A DNA stretch of 16,955 bases from Candidatus Omnitrophota bacterium (lineage in GTDB: Bacteria; Omnitrophota; Gorgyraeia; Aquiviventales; Aquiviventaceae). Shown here in pieces: positions 6,888 through 12,811 of this stretch. The position numbers and the translations under genes were made by a program. Every line of letters starts with the position of its first letter. Positions within the stretch are counted from its first letter, which is position 1. Where the stretch lies: the NCBI GenBank assembly GCA_016206585.1, contig JACQRE010000121.1, positions 1 to 16,955 on the forward strand, in the 5' to 3' direction. The notes under the pieces are model-generated. The model made no database searches and was not told the DNA's origin. It saw only the letters and a program-made list of their open reading frames with translations.

Positions 6888-6916
6888 ATTATGGACGGTT
6901 TTTCCTCCGGTGTCTA
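6888..6916 (-). promoter_or_regulatory. Sigma70-type promoter for fbaB
   Basis: On the minus strand TAGACA (6916-6911, 5 of 6) and CATAAT (6893-6888, 5 of 6) are 17 nt apart. The predicted start near 6881 gives a leader of about 65 nt. It lies entirely in the 113-nt gap between the cpaF stop and the fbaB start, so aldolase need not depend on cpaF transcription. Confidence 0.7.
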
Positions 6917-6928
6917 GCGAGCGGCGGG

Positions 6929-8302
6929 TCACCGGAGATTCAAGTCGGAAGGCTTGAACCCGAGCTGGCTGATCGCCTGCTGAGGCTGGTCGCTGTAGAG
7001 CTGGCAGAAGCGGGTGACCGACGCGATGTCGGGAAACCGGCCCGAGGCGTGCATGCGCTCCAGGATCTTCGCCCGGCGGGCGGTTTCCTCCATGATCTGC
7101 AGCGGGGTGCGGCCGGATTCGGTGGCCAGCCGGTCGCGGTAGGCGCTGCTCGGGGAGCTCTCGATGATCTGCTGCCGCTGGTGATCGTACGCCCAGATGG
7201 AGGAGAGCAGCACGACCTGCTGCTCCATCCCGGAGGTTTCGACCAGCTCGTACACCACCCGCTTGATGGTCCCGGACAGGTTCAGCTTGCGCAGGATCAC
7301 GAAGACGTCGATCAGGCTCACCAGGACCGGCGGCACGTTCATCGGCTCGTTCTGCAGCCGCAGGATCGTCTCCCGGGCGGTCGAGGCGTGCAGGGTGCCC
7401 ATACAGTACTTGCCGAGGTTCATGGTCGTCATCAGGTCGGCGGCCTCCTCGCCGCGCACCTCGCCCACCAGGATCCGCTCCGGCCGCATCCGCAGGCTGT
7501 TCTTGACCAGCGCGGGCAGCTTGACCCGCCGGTCGCTCTGGAGCCGCGAGCAGTTATCCAGGCAGCCCGTGTTCAGCTCGAGCGTGTCCTCGATGATGAC
7601 GACCCGGTCGTGCCACGGGATGAAGCTCAGCAGGGCGTTGAGGAGCGTCGTCTTGCCCGTGCCCGGGCCGCCCGAGAGAATGAGATTGGCCGGCCGCACC
7701 TGTAGCCCCTCGACGTACGTCCACAGCTGGGCGGCGAGCTCGAAGGTGAGCATGCCCGTGTCCACCAGCTGCAGGATCGTGAAGGGGTTGGTCTTGCCGC
7801 GCGCGATGGTGATCTGGGGGCCGAAGGGGGAGTCGATGATGTTGACCCGGCCGCGGATCTCCGCCAGCTCCACGTCGTTGATGGGGTCGACCTCCGAGCG
7901 GCCGGCGAAGACCACGAGCTTCTTCACGAAGACCGACAGCTCATACTGGTTCGCGAAGGCCTTGTCGGTTCGCACGAGCCCTTGCCCCGTCCGGTGGACG
8001 CAGATGGGGTCGGTGGCGTTGATGATGATGTCTTCGATGGTGGGGTCGTCCAGCAGCTCCTCCACGACGTTGTAGGAAAGGAAGGTGTCGAGGAACTGCG
8101 CGCGGATGGCGTCTTCGGCGAGCTGGGGAAAGCGGTCGGCTTCGCGGCGCGCGAGGCTCTCCAGCGCCGTGGCAGTGATCGCGCGGCGCTCATCCGCCGG
8201 CTGCATGAGCCGCAGCCGTCCCCGGAGCTCGTCCAGCAGCTGATCCGCCAGCTCAAGCCAGTGCACTTCCCTGAACTGGGCGGGCGATCCGTTCGTGCTC
8301 AT
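6929..8302 (-). CDS. CpaF/TadA-family secretion ATPase, orphan
   Basis: This is a 457-residue P-type secretion NTPase of the family that powers Tad/Flp pili and type II or IV secretion. An N-terminal helical domain (about 1-110) is followed by the RecA-like core. The core carries Walker A GGPGTGKT (211-218), VVIIEDT (234-240), Walker B RILVGEVRG (276-284) and the GTLHA histidine box (302-306). A C-terminal extension of about 80 residues includes an ARRAKILERM helix. The ATG at 8302 is preceded by GGAGG (8307-8311) with 4-nt spacing. No other pilus genes (tadB, tadC, rcpC, flp or prepilin peptidase) lie in the window, which is unusual. It may serve a distant system or another ATP-driven role. 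I leave the symbol blank because its system is unknown. Confidence 0.88.
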   Translation of the reverse strand: MSTNGSPAQFREVHWLELADQLLDELRGRLRLMQPADERRAITATALESLARREADRFPQLAEDAIRAQFLDTFLSYNVVEELLDDPTIEDIIINATDPICVHRTGQGLVRTDKAFANQYELSVFVKKLVVFAGRSEVDPINDVELAEIRGRVNIIDSPFGPQITIARGKTNPFTILQLVDTGMLTFELAAQLWTYVEGLQVRPANLILSGGPGTGKTTLLNALLSFIPWHDRVVIIEDTLELNTGCLDNCSRLQSDRRVKLPALVKNSLRMRPERILVGEVRGEEAADLMTTMNLGKYCMGTLHASTARETILRLQNEPMNVPPVLVSLIDVFVILRKLNLSGTIKRVVYELVETSGMEQQVVLLSSIWAYDHQRQQIIESSPSSAYRDRLATESGRTPLQIMEETARRAKILERMHASGRFPDIASVTRFCQLYSDQPQQAISQLGFKPSDLNLR

Positions 8303-8338
8303 CAGGCCTCCGTGTCAGGGTCCCAGCGCGCGACGGAT

Positions 8339-8368
8339 AGTGTACCTCACCCCGGCCCGTCCGTCCAA
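8339..8368 (-). promoter_or_regulatory. Candidate promoter for the CpaF-type ATPase gene
   Basis: On the minus strand TTGGAC (8368-8363) and TACACT (8344-8339, 4 of 6) are 18 nt apart, with a predicted start near 8332 and a leader of about 30 nt. The match is modest. It is back to back with the regulator promoter at 8386-8415, so the two may share control. Confidence 0.4.
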
Positions 8369-8385
8369 GGATTGGGCGGCATGGA

Positions 8386-8415
8386 TTGTCTGCGGCGGCG
8401 GCGATGTGGTATGCT
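8386..8415 (+). promoter_or_regulatory. Candidate promoter for the receiver-Fis regulator
   Basis: TTGTCT (8386-8391) and TATGCT (8410-8415, 4 of 6) are 18 nt apart, predicting a start around 8421-8423. That start coincides with the first base of the inverted repeat at 8420-8450. Confidence 0.45.
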
Positions 8416-8419
8416 TCGT

Positions 8420-8450
8420 ACGGGACACGATCGATCGGGTCGTGTCCCGT
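8420..8450. repeat. Perfect 11-bp inverted repeat at the predicted transcript 5' end
   Basis: ACGGGACACGA (8420-8430) is perfectly repeated in reverse complement at 8440-8450 around a 9-nt loop. It begins at the predicted transcription start of the regulator gene and ends 8 nt before its GGAG ribosome site (8459-8462). It could be an operator overlapping +1, perhaps for the regulator itself, or a 5' stem-loop that protects the mRNA. There is no T tract, so it is not an intrinsic terminator. Confidence 0.7.
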
Positions 8451-8468
8451 GTCGCTTCGGAGTACCGC

Positions 8469-9023
8469 ATGGCCTCCAACGGACATCGGGTGCTGGTGAT
8501 CGACGACGACGAGAAGCTCCTCGGGGTCTACGAGGGGCTGCTGGCGCGCCATGGGTTTGCCGTGACGACGTGCCCGGACACCACCCAGGTGCTGCCGCTC
8601 TTGAAGGCGAGCGCCTTCGAAGTCGCCCTGCTGGACATCAAGATGCCGGGGATCGAGGGGACCGATCTGCTGCCGCTCATCAAGAAGCTGTGTCCGGACC
8701 TGCCGGTCATCCTCGTGTCCGCCTATTGCGATGACGCCAACGCCGGCTACTACCATTCGCTCGGCGCCTTCGGCATCATCCCCAAGCCGTTCAGCCACGA
8801 AATCCTCCTGGATACCGTCTCGCGCGCGCTCGATGAGCAGGAGCACATCCCCATGGTCCTCACGTCGCTGTCGCTGCGCGACGGCCGCGACCAGCTCTAC
8901 CGGAAGCTGCTGCTCACCGCACTCCGCAAGACCGAGTGGAACCAGGTCAAGGCCGCCGAGCTGCTCGGCGTCAGCCGCTACTGCCTCATCCGCTGGCTCA
9001 AGAAGCTCGGTATCTCGTACTAG
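8469..9023 (+). CDS. Response regulator: receiver plus Fis-type helix-turn-helix
   Basis: The 184-residue protein has an N-terminal receiver domain (about 6-122) with acidic residues IDDDE (12-14), phospho-acceptor Asp56 in LLDIKMPG, Ser84 and Lys106 in PKPF. The C-terminal Fis-type DNA-binding segment (about 140-182) contains TEWNQVKAAELLGVSR. This tail resembles that of NtrC-family activators, but the central sigma54-interacting AAA+ domain is absent. The layout is like RegA/PrrA. It should bind DNA when phosphorylated and act with sigma70 polymerase or as a repressor. The ATG at 8469 is chosen because GGAG lies 6 nt upstream; the frame is open further upstream but without family sequence. 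No kinase is adjacent. The closest one is at 10785. Confidence 0.9.
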   Translation: MASNGHRVLVIDDDEKLLGVYEGLLARHGFAVTTCPDTTQVLPLLKASAFEVALLDIKMPGIEGTDLLPLIKKLCPDLPVILVSAYCDDANAGYYHSLGAFGIIPKPFSHEILLDTVSRALDEQEHIPMVLTSLSLRDGRDQLYRKLLLTALRKTEWNQVKAAELLGVSRYCLIRWLKKLGISY

Positions 9024-9025
9024 GC

Positions 9026-9110
9026 ATCGCTGATTCACGCCGATCAACACGCTGATCTTCGCCGAGGATATCGGCGTTGATCAGCGTTGCCATCAGCGGG
9101 GATCAGCGAT
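9026..9110. terminator. 85-nt nested palindrome between convergent regulators
   Basis: The core stem pairs 9049-9065 with 9071-9087 (15 of 17 positions, one TT/TT internal loop) around GGATA. Outer arms ATCGCTGAT (9026-9034) and ATCAGCGAT (9102-9110) pair perfectly, and the intervening parts pair partly. The whole element is built from variants of the unit CGCTGATC and its complement. It starts 2 nt after one stop codon and ends 5 nt before the other, filling the entire convergent gap. A bidirectional terminator role is likely although T tracts are lacking. It may also belong to a dispersed repeat family. Confidence 0.65.
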
Positions 9111-9115
9111 TTCGT

Positions 9116-9889
9116 TTACGTGAAGATTTTGAGCAGGAGGACATGCTTGAGGTGTTCGAAGTTGAAGGGTTTGATGAGGTAGTCGTTGGCGCCCAGGATC
9201 ACCGCCTCCTCCATCACCTCTTCCTCATCGACGTGCGTGATGAAGATGACGGGCAGGTTGGGATGCGCTACCCGCATGTGCCGCAGGACGGTGAGGCCGT
9301 CCATGCCCGGCATCTTGATGTCCAGCAGGACGACGCGGGGCGTGACACCAGCCAGCGTCTCCAGCGCTTCTTCCCCCGACGCGACCGCGAGCACGGCGAA
9401 CCCGTTCAGCTCCAGAAACTCCTTCACGATGGTCCGCAGCTTGGCGTCGTCTTCAACGAGGAGGACGATTCCCGGAAACTGCCTGGCGGAATGCGCGGGG
9501 ATGGCCGCCAGCCAGCGCTCCACTTCCTTCACGAGCGTGTCCTGCGACGTGCTGGGGGGCAGTGCCGCCTGCACGAGCGCCGGATGCCGGGTCGGCGGGT
9601 CGGCGTGGCCGTTGCCGAACAGGATGATGGGGACGTCGTGGTTGAACGTGCGGATGCGCTGCGCGAGCTCCCAGCCTCTCGATGTGTCGTGGCCGTTGCC
9701 GACCAGAATGACGCCCGGCCACCCCTGCACTTCCATCGCCAGGTCGGTCGGATGAGTGGTCCGCACCGACAGGCCATGGCTGGTGAGCACATCACACAGC
9801 TCGCGACACCGCTGCGGATCCTCTTCCACCACCATGACCTGACGCTGTGACTTGACCTGAGCTGAGTCACCGCCAGGCAGGGAGGCCAT
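9116..9889 (-). CDS. Tandem receiver protein: degenerate receiver followed by canonical receiver
   Basis: The 257-residue protein contains two CheY-like domains and no output domain. The C-terminal receiver (about 140-257) is complete: LLVEDDAK, acceptor Asp190 in LLDIKMPGMDG, Thr218 in FITH and Lys240 in IKPF. The N-terminal one (about 17-130) keeps EEDP but has VILVGNGHD where the acceptor should be, giving Gly64 in place of Asp, and its conserved KP is missing. It is thus a pseudo-receiver that probably dimerises or binds a partner. The protein may act as a phosphate relay or as an adaptor acting by protein contact. The ATG at 9889 has only a weak upstream GGAA. An AT-rich palindrome and a perfect TTGACA lie upstream. 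It converges with the receiver-Fis gene. Confidence 0.88.
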   Translation of the reverse strand: MASLPGGDSAQVKSQRQVMVVEEDPQRCRELCDVLTSHGLSVRTTHPTDLAMEVQGWPGVILVGNGHDTSRGWELAQRIRTFNHDVPIILFGNGHADPPTRHPALVQAALPPSTSQDTLVKEVERWLAAIPAHSARQFPGIVLLVEDDAKLRTIVKEFLELNGFAVLAVASGEEALETLAGVTPRVVLLDIKMPGMDGLTVLRHMRVAHPNLPVIFITHVDEEEVMEEAVILGANDYLIKPFNFEHLKHVLLLKIFT

Positions 9890-9904
9890 TGGAGTTCCAT
9901 CTCA

Positions 9905-9934
9905 AGCCTACCCGACGCCACAGCAAGATGTCAA
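9905..9934 (-). promoter_or_regulatory. Candidate promoter of the tandem-receiver gene
   Basis: On the minus strand a perfect TTGACA (9934-9929) is followed after 18 nt by a poor TAGGCT (9910-9905, 3 of 6). A good -35 with a poor -10 often marks regulated promoters. The palindrome at 9937-9963 lies 2 nt upstream of the -35, centred near -52 relative to the predicted start at about 9898. The leader would be only about 9 nt. Confidence 0.45.
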
Positions 9935-9936
9935 AT

Positions 9937-9963
9937 ATAACTCATTGTATTACAATGAGTTAT
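9937..9963. promoter_or_regulatory. Perfect AT-rich palindrome, probable operator
   Basis: ATAACTCATTGTA (9937-9949) is followed by a single T and then its exact reverse complement TACAATGAGTTAT (9951-9963). The inner TTGTATTACAA fits the FadR-subgroup GntR half-site pattern TNGTNNNACNA. A flanking TGTCA (9929-9933) and TGACA (9972-9976) extend the symmetry loosely. It is an AT island in GC-rich sequence, between the tandem-receiver gene and the operon that starts near 10066. No GntR-type gene is in the window, so the regulator is unknown. Confidence 0.75.
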
Positions 9964-9992
9964 GTTCATTTATGACACACTTTTGCCTCGGA

Positions 9993-10012
9993 GTGTGGCA
10001 CTTGTGCTACAC
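9993..10012. repeat. Imperfect inverted repeat in the regulatory island
   Basis: GTGTGGCAC (9993-10001) and GTGCTACAC (10004-10012) are complementary at 8 of 9 positions around TT. The left arm can also pair with TGACACAC (9973-9980) upstream, so two alternative structures exist. It lies about 20 nt upstream of the -35 region of the 10031-10059 promoter and could be a second operator. The stretch 9890-10108 has no gene apart from these elements. Confidence 0.4.
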
Positions 10013-10030
10013 CCAGGAAGTGGCCGGCGC

Positions 10031-10059
10031 TTTCGCAGGGCGCGCGAACTTGCTACAAT
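10031..10059 (+). promoter_or_regulatory. Promoter of the TatD-remnant/cbiX/kinase operon
   Basis: TACAAT (10054-10059, 5 of 6) is preceded by TGC, giving an extended -10, with a weak TTTCGC (10031-10036) 17 nt further upstream. Transcription would start near 10066. No other convincing promoter was seen before 13893, so this one may serve the genes up to 13738. Confidence 0.55.
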
Positions 10060-10108
10060 GCCGGGCATACTGGAGGCTCAGGACTCCACGCCGGAGCCAG
10101 GTGATGGC

Positions 10109-10231
10109 GTGGAGCTGATCGACACCCACTGTCAGCTGCGCGGCACGACGACGGAAGCGCTCGGTGCGCTGACGAGCCGCAACGCGCGGCGGCTGTTCGG
10201 ATTTCCCGAAACGATCTCCAAAACCTGCTAG
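10109..10231 (+). pseudogene. Internally deleted TatD-family metal hydrolase remnant (leader ORF)
   Basis: A 40-codon frame starting at GTG 10109, with AGGTGA at 10099-10104, begins ELIDTHCQL, the N-terminus typical of TatD nucleases (LIDTHCHL). It then passes directly to RGTTTEALGALTSRNARRLFGF, the C-terminus typical of the same family. About 200 central residues that hold the metal ligands are missing, without loss of frame. The second His of the HxH motif is Gln. The product cannot be an active TatD. It is the first frame after the 10031-10059 promoter, and its stop lies 12 nt before cbiX, which lacks a good ribosome site. Translation of the remnant may therefore feed the next gene. An in-frame ATG at 10058 lies upstream of the predicted transcript start. 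Confidence 0.7.
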
Positions 10232-10243
10232 AATTGGCTTGCG

Positions 10244-10807
10244 ATGGCGCCCACCTCTTCCAACACGCTCGGAGTCGTGTTGATCGGCCACGGCTCGCCC
10301 GCCACCGACTGTCCGCCGCAGCTGGTCGGCGAGCTCATGAGCCTGGAGTGGCGGCAGCACAGCACCGGTCACGGACACGAAGCGCCCGGGGGCCGCGCCG
10401 CTGAACTCGACGCCCAGATCCGCGACTGGCCGCGCCGCGCGGACAACGACCCGTATCAAGCGGGCCTCGAGCGGCTGGCCCAGGCGCTGCGGCCGCTGCT
10501 GCCGACCTCCCGCTTCACGGTCGGCTATAACGAGTTCTGCCGGCCGTCCATCGCCGAAGCGATCGAGCAGGTGATCGCGCAGGGGGCCACCCGCGTCCTC
10601 GTGCTGCCGACGATGCTGACGCCCGGCGGCGTCCATTCGGAGATCGACATCCCGCGCGCCTTGGACGAGGTGCAGCGCGCGCATCCGGACAAGACGATCG
10701 AGTACCTGTGGCCGTACGACCTCCAGCAGATCGCGGGCCTCCTCGCGTCGCACGTCGAGCGCGCCGCAAGAGGTCCTCTGGCCCATGGGACGCGCCACCA
10801 CGCCTGA
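10244..10807 (+). CDS. CbiX/SirB-like sirohydrochlorin chelatase family protein
   Basis: The 187-residue protein belongs to the class II chelatases that insert Co, Ni or Fe into sirohydrochlorin for cobalamin, F430 or siroheme. Visible features are LIGHGSPA (His16), GYNEFCRPSIAEAIE (Glu97) with RVLVLPTML, and PGGVHSEIDIP (His131), in the family order. The single domain is longer than short CbiX proteins because of an insertion at about residues 30-80. The insertion includes RQHSTGHGHE, a histidine-rich patch that could bind metal. No other tetrapyrrole genes are nearby. Its 3' end overlaps the sensor kinase by 23 nt, an odd partnership that hints at metal or tetrapyrrole signalling. The ATG at 10244 is the only sensible start. 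Metal specificity cannot be inferred. Confidence 0.85.
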   Translation: MAPTSSNTLGVVLIGHGSPATDCPPQLVGELMSLEWRQHSTGHGHEAPGGRAAELDAQIRDWPRRADNDPYQAGLERLAQALRPLLPTSRFTVGYNEFCRPSIAEAIEQVIAQGATRVLVLPTMLTPGGVHSEIDIPRALDEVQRAHPDKTIEYLWPYDLQQIAGLLASHVERAARGPLAHGTRHHA

Positions 10808-11795
10808 CCCATCCCGCGCCTTAACCCCCGTCGGCTCCTCCACGCAGTCCCTGTACCAGGCGGTCCGGCGCGACCTCCTGTCCCGGTTCAACATCGCGTT
10901 CAGCCTCATGACCATCATCCCGCTGCTGACGTGCTGCTACCTCATCACCGTCCGGTTCTTCTCGATCTCGGTGCTCGAGGGGCTCAACGGCATGTACTTT
11001 CTGCTCGCACTCGTCATCGCGCTGCTCGGGCTGCTGGCCGGCCGCCAGCTCATCCGCGACGTCATCCGCCGGCTGGTCGAGGCCAACGTGCAGCTGGCAC
11101 AGCTCAACGACCGGCAGGCGGCGTTCGTGGGCAACGTGGCGCATGAGCTGCGCACGCCGCTGACGATCTTCAAGGGGGCGCTGGACAACCTGGCGGACGG
11201 CCTGCACGGGCCGCTGGCGCCCGAGCAGCAGCCCCAGGTCTCGATGTGCCAAAAAGAGGTCAACCGGCTCGCGCGGCTGGTCGGCGACCTGCTGGACGTC
11301 ACGCGCATCGAGGCCGGCCGGCTGCCGCTGGCGAGGGAGCCGGTGGTCCTCCAGGAGGTGCTGGGAGCGGTGGGGCAGCTCTTCAGCGGGCTGGCGAAGG
11401 AGCGGGGACTCCAGCTGTCCGTGCAGCTGCCCCAGCAGCCGGTGACGCTGATCGGGGACCGGGACCGGCTGCAGCAGGTGTTCGTCAACCTGGTGGCCAA
11501 CGCGCTGAAGTTCACGGAGCGGGGGGAGATCCGCCTCACGCTGATCAGCGATGGCGACGCCGTGCAGGTGGAGGTCGCCGACACCGGCCCCGGGATCGAC
11601 CCGGCGGACCGCCTACGCATCTTCGACAAGTTCGAGCGCGTGGGCCACACGATGGAAGAGGGGGCGGGACTGGGGCTGCCGATCGCCCGCGATCTGGTCG
11701 ATCTGCACCACGGACATATCTGGGTGGAGAGCCAGCCCGGCCAGGGCAGCCGGTTCGTCATCCGGCTGCCGAAGACGCCGGAGGTGCCGCCATGA
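10785..11795 (+). CDS. Membrane sensor histidine kinase with minimal sensor region
   Basis: The 336-residue kinase has two transmembrane helices (about 38-58 and 70-88) joined by roughly 10 residues, so no extracytoplasmic sensor domain exists. The first helix contains a Cys-Cys pair (LLTCCYL, 50-51). A short linker leads to the HisKA domain with H-box VAHELRTPLT (His120). The HATPase domain has the N-box NLVANALKF (235-243), DTGPGI (266-271), FDKFER and GAGLGL (293-298). It would detect a signal in or near the membrane and phosphorylate the response regulator encoded next, whose start overlaps its stop (ATGA). The ATG at 10785 lies within the chelatase gene. The chelatase and downstream redoxin suggest a redox or metal cue, which is inference. 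Confidence 0.95.
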   Translation: MGRATTPDPSRALTPVGSSTQSLYQAVRRDLLSRFNIAFSLMTIIPLLTCCYLITVRFFSISVLEGLNGMYFLLALVIALLGLLAGRQLIRDVIRRLVEANVQLAQLNDRQAAFVGNVAHELRTPLTIFKGALDNLADGLHGPLAPEQQPQVSMCQKEVNRLARLVGDLLDVTRIEAGRLPLAREPVVLQEVLGAVGQLFSGLAKERGLQLSVQLPQQPVTLIGDRDRLQQVFVNLVANALKFTERGEIRLTLISDGDAVQVEVADTGPGIDPADRLRIFDKFERVGHTMEEGAGLGLPIARDLVDLHHGHIWVESQPGQGSRFVIRLPKTPEVPP

Positions 11796-12172
11796 AGACG
11801 GTGCTGTTGGTGGATGACGACGAGGCCATGCGCAAAGTGATGCGCCGGCGCGTGGAGTCGTGGGGCTACGCCGCACTGCCCGCCGCCGACGGCGCGGAGG
11901 CGATCCGGCTGGCGGCGAGCCAGCGGCCCGACCTCGTGCTGCTGGATGTGATGATGCCGGGGCTCGACGGCCTCGAGGTCTGCCGGCGGCTGACCCAGGA
12001 TCCCGCGACGCGCCACATCCCCGTGATCCTCATCAGCGCCAAGGCCTCGCAGATTTCCGGGGAGCAGGTCGCGGCGGCCGGGGCGTTCGCCTCGCTCCAG
12101 AAGCCGTACGACCCCTCGGATCTGCGGCGGCGGATGCAGGACGCGTTGGAAGGCAAGGGCCACGTCACGTAA
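11792..12172 (+). CDS. Single-domain response regulator
   Basis: The 126-residue protein is a stand-alone receiver: LLVDDDEAMR (Asp8-10), acceptor Asp52 in LLDVMMPGLDG, Ser82 in LISAK and Lys104 in LQKPY. There is no DNA-binding or enzymatic output domain, so it must act through protein contact, like CheY or Spo0F. The ATG overlaps the kinase stop as ATGA, and GGAGG (11780-11784) lies 7 nt upstream. This pairing makes it the evident partner of the kinase. Its target is not shown by the sequence. The tandem-receiver and receiver-Fis proteins encoded nearby are candidate relay partners. Confidence 0.95.
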   Translation: MKTVLLVDDDEAMRKVMRRRVESWGYAALPAADGAEAIRLAASQRPDLVLLDVMMPGLDGLEVCRRLTQDPATRHIPVILISAKASQISGEQVAAAGAFASLQKPYDPSDLRRRMQDALEGKGHVT

Positions 12173-12199
12173 CGCCGCACGCAGAACACGGAGCGTCAC

Positions 12200-12811
12200 A
12201 TGAGGTCCCGGATGCTGCGCGCGGTCTTCGGAATCACCCTGCTGGTCGGACTGCCGGTGCCAGGCTGGGCGGAGGCGGTCGTGGGAGCAGCCGCCCCCGC
12301 CTTCACGCTCACCGATACGAACGGTCAGCCGCGTTCGCTGGGCGACTTCACGGACCAGTTCGTCGTGTTGGAGTGGTTCAACAAGGACTGCCCGTTCGTG
12401 CGCAAGCATTATGACAGCGGCAACATGCAGCGCCTCCAAGCCGCCTACACCGGCCGCGATGTGGTGTGGCTGTCGATCGTCTCCTCGGCGGCGGGCAAGC
12501 AGGGCCATGTCACCGCGGAGGAGGGCACCGCCGTTCTGGCGCAGCGCCAGGCACACCCCACCGCGCTGCTGCTGGATCCCGACGGGACGGTGGGCCGGTC
12601 GTACGGGGCGAAGACGACCCCGCACCTCTTCATCATCAAGCCGGGCGGCACGCTGATCTATGCCGGCGCGATCGACAGCACGCCGTCGGCCGATCCAGCG
12701 GATGTTCCCGCCTCGACCAACTACGTGGCGCAGGCGCTCGATGAAGCGATGGCGGGCAAGCCGGTGTCGGTGGCGGAGACGAAGTCGTACGGCTGTTCCG
12801 TCAAGTATTGA
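12200..12811 (+). CDS. Exported redoxin (AhpC/TSA-thioredoxin fold protein)
   Basis: The 203-residue protein has a signal peptide (about 1-24, LVGLPVPGWAEA) followed by a thioredoxin-fold redoxin domain: APAFTLTDTNGQPRSLGDF, then WFNKDCPFVRKHY and TPHLFIIKPGGTLIYAGAID. The motif has one cysteine (Cys64 in DCPFV) instead of CxxC. The only other cysteine of the mature protein is Cys199 in the C-terminal YGCSVKY. A peroxiredoxin-like or thiol-transfer role with Cys64-Cys199 exchange is possible, but the substrate is unknown. The ATG at 12200 has GGAG 6 nt upstream. It follows the response regulator by 27 nt and overlaps uppP by one base (TGATG), so it is in the same operon. Location is probably periplasmic. 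Confidence 0.88.
   Translation: MRSRMLRAVFGITLLVGLPVPGWAEAVVGAAAPAFTLTDTNGQPRSLGDFTDQFVVLEWFNKDCPFVRKHYDSGNMQRLQAAYTGRDVVWLSIVSSAAGKQGHVTAEEGTAVLAQRQAHPTALLLDPDGTVGRSYGAKTTPHLFIIKPGGTLIYAGAIDSTPSADPADVPASTNYVAQALDEAMAGKPVSVAETKSYGCSVKY

Noticed and set aside
5730..6917. A 395-codon plus-strand open frame opposite fbaB
   Set aside because: fbaB matches its family end to end and has its own promoter and terminator. The antisense frame begins inside the terminator hairpin.
9993..10012. Sigma54 -24/-12 promoter (TGGCAC followed by TGC)
   Set aside because: The GG to GC distance is 7 nt where 10 nt is required, and no sigma54 activator with an AAA+ domain is encoded nearby.
10937..12625. A 562-codon minus-strand open frame opposite the kinase, regulator and redoxin genes
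   Set aside because: It crosses three well-supported genes, shows biased Arg/Ser/Pro composition, and has no motif. It is a by-product of GC-rich third positions.
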